From an uncultured Roseovarius sp. (lineage in GTDB: Bacteria > Pseudomonadota > Alphaproteobacteria > Rhodobacterales > Rhodobacteraceae): DNA of 44,247 nt. The notes under the pieces were generated by a model. The model ran no database searches and had not been told where the DNA came from. It saw only the letters and a list, made by a program, of their open reading frames with translations. The stretch lies in NCBI RefSeq assembly GCF_947259555.1, contig NZ_CAMYMD010000031.1, forward strand, positions 1-44,247. Direction: 5' to 3'. Shown piece by piece: positions 25,631 through 33,644 of the stretch. Every line of letters begins with the position of its first letter. Position 1 is the stretch's first letter. The translations under genes and the position numbers were made by a program.

Positions 25631-27606
25631 GCCTCAAGCATGTGTTCACCCCGCTGACCCTGCGCCACAAGACCCTGCGCAACCGGATCATCTTTGGCGC
25701 ACATACCACCAACATGGCCCGCGATGGCGTACCCGGCGAACAGCATCTGGCCTATTATCTGGAGCGCGCAATGGGTGGTGCTGCGATGATCACGGTCGAG
25801 CCGATGCCGGTGCATCCGGCGGCGGTCCTGACGCGTGGCAATTTCAGGCCTTGCTCAGATGATGTGATCCCGCAGTTCGCCCGGCTGACCGGGGCCTGCA
25901 AGGCCGAGGGCGCGGTGATGATCCAACAGCTTTACCATGTCGGCGCGCATGGCGACTGGGATAATTCCTGGCACGTGAACTGGTCCCCCTCGGGCGCACC
26001 AAGTTATCATGACAACGATGGCAGCCATCCCATGACCGCTGCCGAAATCGAGGAAACCATCGACGCCTTCGTGCAGGCGGCAGTCCGGTGTCAAAAGGCC
26101 GGTTTCGATGGGGTCGAAGTCTGGGCCGCCTACAATTGCCTGCTCGATCAGTTCTGGGCGCCGTTTTCCAATCAGCGCGGGGACGAGTGGGGCGGCAGCC
26201 TTGAAAACCGCACGCGGTTCTCGCGCGAGATCCTGCGGCGGGTACGTGCGGCCTGTGGTGCAGATTTCATCATCGGGCTGTCGATCTCGGACGACCCCGA
26301 GACGGGAGTCTTTCCCACACGAGACGAAATGGTCAAGATCGTTGCGCTGCACGATTCCGAGGAGTTGATGGATTACGTCACAATCGGCGCGGGCAGCTAT
26401 ATCGACTTTCAGAAGATCATCCCGAGTTTTCAGTACCCAGAGAACCTCGGCGCCGATCTGGCGCAGCGGCTGAAGCAGGCCGGTCTTGTTGCCAAGATAG
26501 TGGCCGAGGCCAGCATCCGCACGCCCGAAAACGCCAATACCCTCTTGGGGGCGGGGCAGGCCGATCTGGTCTCGATCGTGCGCGGACAAATCGCCGATCC
26601 GCATCTTGTGGCCAAGGCCGAGGCGGGCCGGCCAGAGGATATTCGCGGCTGTCTGTCGTGCAATCAACAATGCTGGGGACGGCGCGGGCGCGATTATTAT
26701 ATCTCTTGCCTGATCAACCCTTCGGTAGGGCACGAGTACCTCTGGGGTGGCGACCGGTTTACCACGACACACACCGCGAAAACCGTCCTCGTGGTGGGAG
26801 GCGGCCCCGCAGGGCTCGAATGCGCGCGGGTCTCGGCAGAGCGCGGGCATTCCGTGACATTGGCCGAGGCCGCGCCGGAACTGGGCGGGCAGTTCCGCCT
26901 TGCCGGCCTGCAACCGCGTCGTGCGCAAATCACCGACCTCATTGGCTGGTACGGGCGGCAACTGGAGAAACTGGGCGTCGACTTGAGATTCAACACCTGC
27001 CTCGAGGCCGATGAGATCGCTGCCTTCGGAGCCGACGAGATCATCATCGCCACCGGTGCCCTGCCGGATGAAACCGGATTTCAAAAGGCCCTGCCTCAGG
27101 TGCCGGAATTGCCGGGTATCACGCACGGCAATATCTGGTCGGCCCAGGATGTGATGGGGCGCGTTGCGCGGCTCGGCCAACACGTCATGCTCCTTGACGA
27201 AGGAGGGCGCTGGCGCGGCATCGGCACCGCGTGGTATCTGGCCGAGGCGGGTCATGACGTGACCCTCGTCACGCCTGATGCGATGATCGGCCGGGACCTT
27301 GCGCGCACAGCCTCTGATTTCGCGGCGCGTCAAAAACTGGCCCGGCTCGGGGTCCGCTTTGTCACAGACAGCGCGATTTCGGAATGGTCCGGCACCTGCG
27401 CGCAGGTTGTATCCCTCCTGACAGGCGAATTTCAGAAAATGACCGCGGACAGCCTTGTGCTCGCCACCGGAAGCCGCGCCGATCACACGCTGCCTGATGA
27501 TTTGCGCACCTTGGGGCTGCGTCCCAGACTGCTCGGCGATGCGAACGCGCCGCGCCATGCCGCAGCGGCCATCTACGATGGACGCGTAACAGGCCTGGCG
27601 ATCTAG
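25627..27606 (+). CDS. FMN/Fe-S/FAD oxidoreductase, TMADH/DgcA superfamily
   Basis: A 659-residue paralogue-like partner of the preceding gene, starting at ATG 25627 (MSLKHVFTPLTLRHKTLRNR). Same architecture: FMN barrel (GVEVWAAYNCLLDQFWAPFSN near residue 165, written here as WAAYNCLLDQFW), a complete cluster motif Cys342-x2-Cys345-x3-Cys349-x11-Cys361, then a Rossmann FAD domain (VGGGPAGLECARVSAERG). Tyr replaces the catalytic-type His seen in ordinary enoate reductases, a feature shared with amine-type members. Likely an amine or N-methyl oxidoreductase donating electrons to ETF or NAD; the substrate is not readable. Translation is coupled to the mini-ORF upstream. Confidence 0.8.
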   Translation: MSLKHVFTPLTLRHKTLRNRIIFGAHTTNMARDGVPGEQHLAYYLERAMGGAAMITVEPMPVHPAAVLTRGNFRPCSDDVIPQFARLTGACKAEGAVMIQQLYHVGAHGDWDNSWHVNWSPSGAPSYHDNDGSHPMTAAEIEETIDAFVQAAVRCQKAGFDGVEVWAAYNCLLDQFWAPFSNQRGDEWGGSLENRTRFSREILRRVRAACGADFIIGLSISDDPETGVFPTRDEMVKIVALHDSEELMDYVTIGAGSYIDFQKIIPSFQYPENLGADLAQRLKQAGLVAKIVAEASIRTPENANTLLGAGQADLVSIVRGQIADPHLVAKAEAGRPEDIRGCLSCNQQCWGRRGRDYYISCLINPSVGHEYLWGGDRFTTTHTAKTVLVVGGGPAGLECARVSAERGHSVTLAEAAPELGGQFRLAGLQPRRAQITDLIGWYGRQLEKLGVDLRFNTCLEADEIAAFGADEIIIATGALPDETGFQKALPQVPELPGITHGNIWSAQDVMGRVARLGQHVMLLDEGGRWRGIGTAWYLAEAGHDVTLVTPDAMIGRDLARTASDFAARQKLARLGVRFVTDSAISEWSGTCAQVVSLLTGEFQKMTADSLVLATGSRADHTLPDDLRTLGLRPRLLGDANAPRHAAAAIYDGRVTGLAI

Positions 27607-27624
27607 CGGCACTGCCAAAACGGA

Positions 27625-27653
27625 TTGACAGATCTTCAACGCAAACCAATACT
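27625..27653 (+). promoter_or_regulatory. Candidate sigma-70 promoter for the GntR gene
   Basis: TTGACA (27625-27630) and AATACT (27648-27653) are separated by 17 bp, 70 bp before the GntR start. A perfect -35 and a 5-of-6 -10 at optimal spacing suggest the regulator has its own promoter after the flavoprotein genes. Confidence 0.55.
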
Positions 27654-27722
27654 ACAAAAGGTTCAAGTCCGCGCATTGCAAACCCCATCGGCAGATATCT
27701 CGCGCATCCGGGTGGAAACGTC

Positions 27723-28436
27723 ATGTCCCTCGATAACAGCCAGAAATCCCAGGGTGCACAGCACGTGCTTTCACAACTGCGTTCCCTCATCGAAGCTGGC
27801 AAACTGGATACCGACGGAAAACTGCCGACAGAGCGGGCACTTGCCGCAAGGCTTGGTGTCGGACGCCGTGCCTTGCGCGCGGCCCTCGACGCGCTCGAGG
27901 CAGAGGGTTTGATCTGGCGACGGCAGGGCAAGGGTACGTATCTGGGCCAACCGCCCGATCCTACCGGGCGCCTCGCCGCCGAAATCAGTGGCGATGCAGA
28001 CCCTTTCAGTGTCATGGAAGCGCGGCTCTGCGTGGAACCCGAACTTGCCGCACTTTGCGCCGAGCGCGCAACGCCGCAGGATATCGAGCGCATGCGTATG
28101 CTGGCTAAGCGTACGGACACCGCGAAAGACGCCGAAGCCGCAGAACTCTGGGATCGCTCCTTGCATCGTCTGATTGCCGATGTTGCCGGAAATCCGATCC
28201 TTTTGACCACTTACGCGCTCGTGGACGAGATGCGAGAGATGCACCATTGGCAAGACGAGCACGCCCGGGAATATGCGCGCTCTCCGATGCTGCGTGACCT
28301 CTACGCAAAACAGCACAATGCTCTGGTCGAGGCGATTGCCGCGCAAGATGCCAAGGCGGCCCGGCGCGCCATGCGCCAACACCTCAAGCATCTCTCACGC
28401 AGTCTCAAGACCATGCACAGGGCGACCAATTCGTGA
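27723..28436 (+). CDS. GntR family regulator, FadR/FCD subfamily
   Basis: A 237-residue regulator. The N-terminal winged helix has LPTERALAARLGVGRRALRAAL (shown in part as TERALAARLGVGRRALRA) and ends with IWRRQGKGTYLG; residues 95-225 form a helical FCD effector domain with histidine/aspartate metal-site candidates such as LWDRSLHRLIADVAGN. FCD regulators usually sense small organic acids or related catabolic intermediates. It follows the second flavoprotein gene by 116 bp with its own promoter and converges with the membrane-protein gene 21 bp away, so it could control either. Confidence 0.88.
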   Translation: MSLDNSQKSQGAQHVLSQLRSLIEAGKLDTDGKLPTERALAARLGVGRRALRAALDALEAEGLIWRRQGKGTYLGQPPDPTGRLAAEISGDADPFSVMEARLCVEPELAALCAERATPQDIERMRMLAKRTDTAKDAEAAELWDRSLHRLIADVAGNPILLTTYALVDEMREMHHWQDEHAREYARSPMLRDLYAKQHNALVEAIAAQDAKAARRAMRQHLKHLSRSLKTMHRATNS

Positions 28437-28457
28437 CACAATCAGCCGCCACACAGC

Positions 28458-29852
28458 TCAGAGCGCAAAGCCATAGATCAGCACCCAACCTGACAGGACC
28501 ACGGCGCAAAGCAATGTGTAGGCCCCGTTCCACACCCAGCCCACACGCAGCGCACTGATCCCCGCGAACGAGCCGATCAGCAGCGTCGTGGCCGTGTAGG
28601 GAGAGCTGGCACCGCTCAGCGCCCAGCCTGCGGTAATCGCCACGACGATGGCAGCCGGTGTCACGCCAAGACTCTCGGCTCCGGGAATCAGCGGCGCAAT
28701 CAGCGTCACGGCAAGGATCGGGTTCATCCCGATCTGCCCGGCCAAAGGGATAAGCCAGACGAAGGACACCAGAATGACCCACGCAGGCAAGACCGACAGA
28801 TCCAGCCCCGCGCGCTGCATCAACGGCCCCAGCAACGCAGATCCAACCGTGCCGATATATCCGGCCATCATCAAGAGTGTCAGCTCTCCGCGATAGCCCG
28901 GCAATTCCTTCAGGACGTAATCCCGCACACGCGTGCCGACCGACCGGACGGGCGCATGGTCCCAATGCTGGATGATCATCCAGACCACGGCGATCAAAGG
29001 CACGATGACCACAACCAGCCCGACAATCCGTACATCAGTCAACGCATGCAGACTGCCCACGCTCACCACGAGAATGCCGAGCAATGTCAGCAAGGGCAAC
29101 ATCAGCGCCCACGAGCCTTCTGGCTCGACCCGCTGTGGTGTCACGCTCAGACGTGGCTTGAACACGCTGTCCAGCCCCCAGCCGATACCAGCCAGAAGCG
29201 CCGAAGACACCAGCCCCGGCACCATTGCCTCTGCCCAGCTCGTACCCGGCACGACGCTCATCGTGATGGCCATGGCAAACGACAGGGGCGACCACGGCAA
29301 GGTCGAGACAAACGCGCGCTGAATGGCCAGAAGCATCCGCCGGATACGATGGCCCCTAACCTCTGCATTGGGCTCTCCCCCGGCATTGGCGAGCGCCAAC
29401 GCGCCCAATAGCTGAATGCCTCCGTAGTTGAGCAAAAGCGCAAAGCCCTGCCCCCCCACCGTGAGCGCCGCGTAGCGCCGTCCCGGGCGCTGAGCGGACA
29501 GGAACCGGCCCGCCGCCTGCACGGCAGGCGAGGTCTGCGCGACATTGCGCAAGGTGGTGAGCGCCGAGAAAAATGCCGCGATAAAGGCCGACGCACTCAG
29601 CCCATCCATCACCGGCCCTCGCCAATCCGATCCGCTCAGCGCCAATGCGACCGTAAGGCCAAGAGCAACGGCGACAAACGCCTTGCGCGCCAGCCGCACC
29701 TGCACCGCGAAAATGGCGATGACGCAACCCACGAACACAGGTTTTGCCGGCGTCATCCATTCCGCGATGCGCCATTCGTGAAGGATGACCAGACATGTAA
29801 TCGCGCTGAGCAAAAGCCCAGCCAAACGATCGGCAAGCCCACTTTTCTCCAT
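28458..29852 (-). CDS. Polytopic membrane protein, putative transporter
   Basis: A 464-residue very hydrophobic protein with about 11-13 predicted membrane helices and short loops; one longer cytoplasmic loop lies near residues 270-300. I do not recognise the family with certainty. Two similar small-residue segments, LNYGGIQLLGALALA in the first half and SGASSPYTATTLLIGS near the C-terminus, together with GMNPILAVTLIAPLIP, recall the paired hairpins of ion-transporter-superfamily carriers such as DASS, DcuC or ArsB-like proteins. Start at 29852 has GGGAG 5 nt upstream; the frame to 30005 is longer but unsupported. Substrate unknown. Confidence 0.65.
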   Translation of the reverse strand: MEKSGLADRLAGLLLSAITCLVILHEWRIAEWMTPAKPVFVGCVIAIFAVQVRLARKAFVAVALGLTVALALSGSDWRGPVMDGLSASAFIAAFFSALTTLRNVAQTSPAVQAAGRFLSAQRPGRRYAALTVGGQGFALLLNYGGIQLLGALALANAGGEPNAEVRGHRIRRMLLAIQRAFVSTLPWSPLSFAMAITMSVVPGTSWAEAMVPGLVSSALLAGIGWGLDSVFKPRLSVTPQRVEPEGSWALMLPLLTLLGILVVSVGSLHALTDVRIVGLVVVIVPLIAVVWMIIQHWDHAPVRSVGTRVRDYVLKELPGYRGELTLLMMAGYIGTVGSALLGPLMQRAGLDLSVLPAWVILVSFVWLIPLAGQIGMNPILAVTLIAPLIPGAESLGVTPAAIVVAITAGWALSGASSPYTATTLLIGSFAGISALRVGWVWNGAYTLLCAVVLSGWVLIYGFAL

Positions 29853-30315
29853 GACTGCTCCCAAGCGTGCCTGCCTTGTTTGCCTCTCGCCAGCCCGAGG
29901 TGCAAGGCCCTGCGAAGAGGTCTCCGCAACGGGCAGGGCCCCGAGTCGTGGCGCGCTGTTTTCAAATGCCAGCAACCGCGCGCGACATGCCCAAACATGC
30001 CGCAACGCAGCAAAATTCTTTCTGCGACTGCGATATTTTTGTGCGCCTTGCGAGATTGCCGCTTAAAAATTGTAACTTGATGCGGATCACCCTACCCCGT
30101 TCACGGCGCGCTCATGCGTATTCCCCAATAGCCTGCTTGTCTTTGCGCTGTCGCGGGGGTGACTGCCCTCAATCCACAAAGCGGCCCCGCTCTCGGCAGA
30201 TCGCAAATCTCCGGGCGGAGATACAAACTGGATGCTGCGTTGCCAGCCCACCTCTTGGGCCAAGACCCGTTGGACGGCATGACGCGCGCAGCCCTGACAT
30301 GGGAGTTTCGATCAA
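29853..30315. other. Divergent intergenic region upstream of urtA
   Basis: 463 bp without a credible gene, between the membrane-protein gene and urtA. It holds an 8-bp inverted repeat GGCCCTGC (29906-29913) / GCAGGGCC (29933-29940) near the membrane-protein start. Closer to urtA is a perfect 6-bp hairpin ATCTCC-GGGC-GGAGAT (30207-30222). A loose CTTTG/CAAAG pairing at 30141-30181 is weaker. GGGAG precedes the urtA ATG by about 11 nt. I did not find a convincing NtrC site or sigma-54 promoter, though nitrogen control would be expected. Confidence 0.5.
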
Positions 30316-31596
30316 ATGAACAAGAAAACATTCATGGCGAGCCTTTTGGCGACCACGGTCGCCGGGACGCTTCCCGCACTGGCGCAGGACTGCCCCGTCA
30401 AGGTGGGTGTGCTGCATTCGCTTTCGGGCACGATGGCGATCTCCGAGACCACGCTCAAGGACACGGTCCTGATGCTGGTCGAACAACAGAACGCCAAGGG
30501 CGGGCTTCTGGGCTGCGAGATCGAGGCGGTGGTGGTCGATCCCGCCTCCGACTGGCCGCTTTTTGCCGAAAAGGCGCGCGAATTGCTGACCGTGAGCGAG
30601 GTCGATGTGATCTTCGGCTCCTGGACATCCGTGAGCCGAAAATCGGCCCTGCCGGTGCTGGAGGAACTCAACGGGCTGATGTTCTACCCCGTCCAATACG
30701 AGGGCGAGGAAAGCTCGAAAAATGTGTTCTACACCGGCGCCGCGCCCAACCAGCAGGCGATCCCGGCGGTGGATTATTTCCTCGAAGAACTGGGCGTCGA
30801 GAGCTTTGCACTTCTTGGCACCGACTATGTCTATCCCCGCACCACCAACAACATCCTCGATTCCTATCTCAAGTCCAAGGGCATCGCGGATGAGGACATA
30901 TTTGTGAACTACACCCCGTTCGGCCATTCCGACTGGGCCACCATCGTCTCGGACGTGGTCGCCCTCGGGGCCTCAGGCAAGCAGGTGGGCGTGATCTCGA
31001 CCATCAATGGCGATGCCAATGTCGGCTTCTACAAGGAACTGGCCGCGCAAGGCGTGGACGCCGCCGATATCCCCGTGGTGGCCTTCTCGGTCGGTGAAGA
31101 AGAGCTTTCGGGCCTCGATACCGCGCCGCTCGTCGGCCATCTCGCGGCGTGGAACTATTTTCAATCCGCCGATACCGAGATCAACGCCAAATTCGTCGAG
31201 GCATGGAAGGCCTATGCTGGCGAAGAGCGCGTCACCAACGACCCGATGGAGGCGCATTACATCGGCTTCAACATGTGGGTGAACGCTGTGACCGAGGCGG
31301 GCACCACCGATGTGGACACGGTGCGCGCGGCGATGTGGGGGCAGGAATATCCCAACCTCACCGGCGGCACGGCAGTGATGAACGCCAATCATCACCTCTC
31401 CAAACCGGTGCTGATCGGCGAGATCCGCGATGATGGTCAGTTCGACATCATCAGCCAGACCGCGGAAGTGCCCGGCGATGCCTGGACCGACCACCTGCCC
31501 GAGAGCGCGCCGCTCAAGAGCGACTGGAAGGATCTCGGCTGTGGCATGTACAACACCGAGACCGGCACCTGCGTGCAGATGACCTCGAACTATTAA
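30316..31596 (+). CDS. urtA: Urea ABC transporter, substrate-binding protein
   Basis: A 426-residue periplasmic binding protein of the branched-chain amino acid/urea type. The signal peptide is MNKKTFMASLLATTVAGTLP followed by ALAQ, with cleavage probably after ALA. The mature part starts VKVGVLHSLSGTMAISE and contains GSWTSVSRKSALP and FYPVQYEGEESS, which are UrtA-specific rather than LivK-like. It captures urea for UrtBCDE. First gene of a plus-strand block running to ureG. A 12-bp hairpin follows and probably protects or separates its message from the permease genes. Confidence 0.95.
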   Translation: MNKKTFMASLLATTVAGTLPALAQDCPVKVGVLHSLSGTMAISETTLKDTVLMLVEQQNAKGGLLGCEIEAVVVDPASDWPLFAEKARELLTVSEVDVIFGSWTSVSRKSALPVLEELNGLMFYPVQYEGEESSKNVFYTGAAPNQQAIPAVDYFLEELGVESFALLGTDYVYPRTTNNILDSYLKSKGIADEDIFVNYTPFGHSDWATIVSDVVALGASGKQVGVISTINGDANVGFYKELAAQGVDAADIPVVAFSVGEEELSGLDTAPLVGHLAAWNYFQSADTEINAKFVEAWKAYAGEERVTNDPMEAHYIGFNMWVNAVTEAGTTDVDTVRAAMWGQEYPNLTGGTAVMNANHHLSKPVLIGEIRDDGQFDIISQTAEVPGDAWTDHLPESAPLKSDWKDLGCGMYNTETGTCVQMTSNY

Positions 31597-31602
31597 GTTG
31601 CC

Positions 31603-31631
31603 GGGCCGCGCGGATCGCGTCCGCGCGGCCC
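31603..31631 (+). promoter_or_regulatory. Strong hairpin between urtA and urtB
   Basis: GGGCCGCGCGGA (31603-31614) and TCCGCGCGGCCC (31620-31631) form a perfect 12-bp stem with a 5-nt loop, 6 nt after the urtA stop. No T-tract follows, so it is probably an mRNA-stabilising or partial-readthrough element that favours urtA over urtBCDE, as known for other binding-protein operons. Confidence 0.7.
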
Positions 31632-31667
31632 CTCGCACTGAATTCCCCGCTCAGGACCGAACCGACC

Positions 31668-33641
31668 ATGCGTTTCACCGCCCTCCTTGCCCGCGCCTTG
31701 GCGCTGCTGATGATGCTCGCCTGCGCCGTGATCCTGCGCCCGGATGAGGCAAGGGCACAGTCAGCCTTGCAACCGCTCCTGCAAAAGTATCAGGCCGACC
31801 TCGCCAAGCCCTCGCGCCGCACCATCGGCCCGGTGATCGCGGATCTGCTGGCCTCGGATCACCCCGGCATGGCCGATTTCCTGCGCAAATGGGAGGCGCG
31901 CGAGGTCTACCTGCGTCCCGCAGACGGGCTCTTCTTCTACGCCGAGGACGCAGGCGACAGCTTGCGTCTCATAGACATCGACAGTGGCGCGGCGGTGGCC
32001 GAGGTGGGCAGCCGCGAGGTGGACCAGATCCGCCCCAATGCGGGCGTGCGCCGCGAACTCGCCGCCGCCCTCGTGCCGTATGAGTTGAACGCCCCCGAAC
32101 CAGCCCGCCGCGCAGAGGCACTGGAGGCCATCACGCGCAGCGCGGATGCCAGCCAGATCGCACCGCTTAGGGGCAGCATCGAGGGCGAGACCGACCCCGC
32201 GCTCAAGACCCGCAAAGAGCGCCTTCTCACCCTGCTGATCGCACAATTCGGGGCCACCAAATCCGAGCGTCTCGACGCCATCGCCGGGCTTGGCGGCGAT
32301 ACCAGTATCGAGGCGCGCAGCGTTCTCAACCAACTCACCGCCACCCGCGACGGCGTGGCCGAGACCCTGCCGGACGACATCAACCTCGCCCGCGTGCTGG
32401 AGGTCGGCACCGACCTTACCGAGGCCGAGGCCCATGACCGGCTCGTGGCCGCAGACCTCGCCCCACCGCGCCAGACCGCCACCGACCTGCGCGACGTGCT
32501 GGCGCAGCATATCGTTGACGGCACCGTCGGCGGCGTGCCGCTGCACCAGCTTAACACCACCGCTGCCCGCGCCCGCGCCTACGAGGCGCTGGAACAGGCG
32601 GGCACCGTGCCGCCCCGCGCCGCCCCCGATGAGGTGGCGCAGGCCGTCGCCGCCCACGTCTTCTACGCCGAATACCTGCAACCCGACCCGCAGATCACGC
32701 AGGCCGCCGAGGACGCGCTCACCGCCACCTCGCGCACCCTCGGCCTCTACCAGACCGCCGATCTTGTGCTTGACGGGCTGTCGCTCGCCTCGATCTTCTT
32801 TCTCGCGGCCATCGGCCTTGCGATCACCTTCGGCGTGATGGGCGTGATCAACATGGCGCATGGCGAGTTCATCATGATGGGGGCCTATACCGGCTATGTC
32901 GTGCAGCTTTTCATCCCCGATTACACCGTCAGCCTGCTGATCGCCCTGCCACTGGCCTTTGCCGTCACGTTTGGTGCCGGCGTCGCGATGGAGCGGCTGG
33001 TGATCCGCCACCTCTATACCAGACCGCTGGAGACACTGCTGGCCACCTTCGGCATCTCCATCGCCCTGCAACAACTGGCCAAGAACATCTTCGGCACGCA
33101 GGCGCGGCCCCTCACCGCCCCCGATTGGCTGGGCGGCGCGATCACCCTCAACGACATCGTCAGCATCTCGACCATCCGCGTGGCGATCTTCGTCCTCGCC
33201 CTCATCTTCCTCGCGCTGCTCCTCTACATCCTCAAGCGTACACGGCTGGGGCTGGAGGTGCGGGCGGTCACGCAAAACCCAGGCATGGGCGCCTCGATGG
33301 GGATCAACCCCGACCGTATCAACATGCTGACATTTGGCCTCGGCTCCGGCATCGCCGGGATCGCGGGGGTGGCCATCGGGCTCTACGCGCAGGTCACCTC
33401 CGAGATGGGCGCCAACTACATCGTACAAAGTTTCATGACCGTGGTGGTGGGCGGCGTCGGCAATGTCTGGGGCACGCTCGCGGGGGCCTCGCTCATCGGC
33501 TTTCTGCAAAAGGGGATTGAGTGGTTCAACCCCTCCAACACGCTGGCGGCACAGACCTACATGGTGCTCTTCGTGATCCTCTTCATCCAGTTCCGCCCCA
33601 AGGGCATCGTCGCCCTCAAGGGCCGCGCGGCGGGGGACTGA
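31668..33641 (+). CDS. urtB: Urea ABC transporter permease UrtB (long form)
   Basis: 657 residues. A signal-like N-terminus (MRFTALLARALALLMML) is followed by about 330 residues of a largely hydrophilic, probably periplasmic, helical domain; the LivH-type permease with about eight helices occupies the rest, with GLAITFGVMGVINMAHGEF and QNPGMGASMGINPDRINM. The extended N-terminus is characteristic of UrtB versus LivH, so it is not a fusion artefact. It forms the membrane channel with UrtC. UrtC starts 3 nt after its stop. Confidence 0.94.
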   Translation: MRFTALLARALALLMMLACAVILRPDEARAQSALQPLLQKYQADLAKPSRRTIGPVIADLLASDHPGMADFLRKWEAREVYLRPADGLFFYAEDAGDSLRLIDIDSGAAVAEVGSREVDQIRPNAGVRRELAAALVPYELNAPEPARRAEALEAITRSADASQIAPLRGSIEGETDPALKTRKERLLTLLIAQFGATKSERLDAIAGLGGDTSIEARSVLNQLTATRDGVAETLPDDINLARVLEVGTDLTEAEAHDRLVAADLAPPRQTATDLRDVLAQHIVDGTVGGVPLHQLNTTAARARAYEALEQAGTVPPRAAPDEVAQAVAAHVFYAEYLQPDPQITQAAEDALTATSRTLGLYQTADLVLDGLSLASIFFLAAIGLAITFGVMGVINMAHGEFIMMGAYTGYVVQLFIPDYTVSLLIALPLAFAVTFGAGVAMERLVIRHLYTRPLETLLATFGISIALQQLAKNIFGTQARPLTAPDWLGGAITLNDIVSISTIRVAIFVLALIFLALLLYILKRTRLGLEVRAVTQNPGMGASMGINPDRINMLTFGLGSGIAGIAGVAIGLYAQVTSEMGANYIVQSFMTVVVGGVGNVWGTLAGASLIGFLQKGIEWFNPSNTLAAQTYMVLFVILFIQFRPKGIVALKGRAAGD

Positions 33642-33644
33642 GCC

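Noticed and set aside
25855..27639. 594-codon minus-strand frame opposite the second flavoprotein gene
   Set aside because: Composition is shadow-like and the plus strand encodes a recognisable protein end to end.
30055..30080. Possible sigma-54 promoter (TTGC-like element) before urtA
   Set aside because: The spacing between GG- and GC-type elements does not fit the -24/-12 rule.
29867..30319. 150-codon plus-strand frame upstream of urtA
   Set aside because: It has no ribosome site or domain, and overlaps the start of the divergent gene and urtA.
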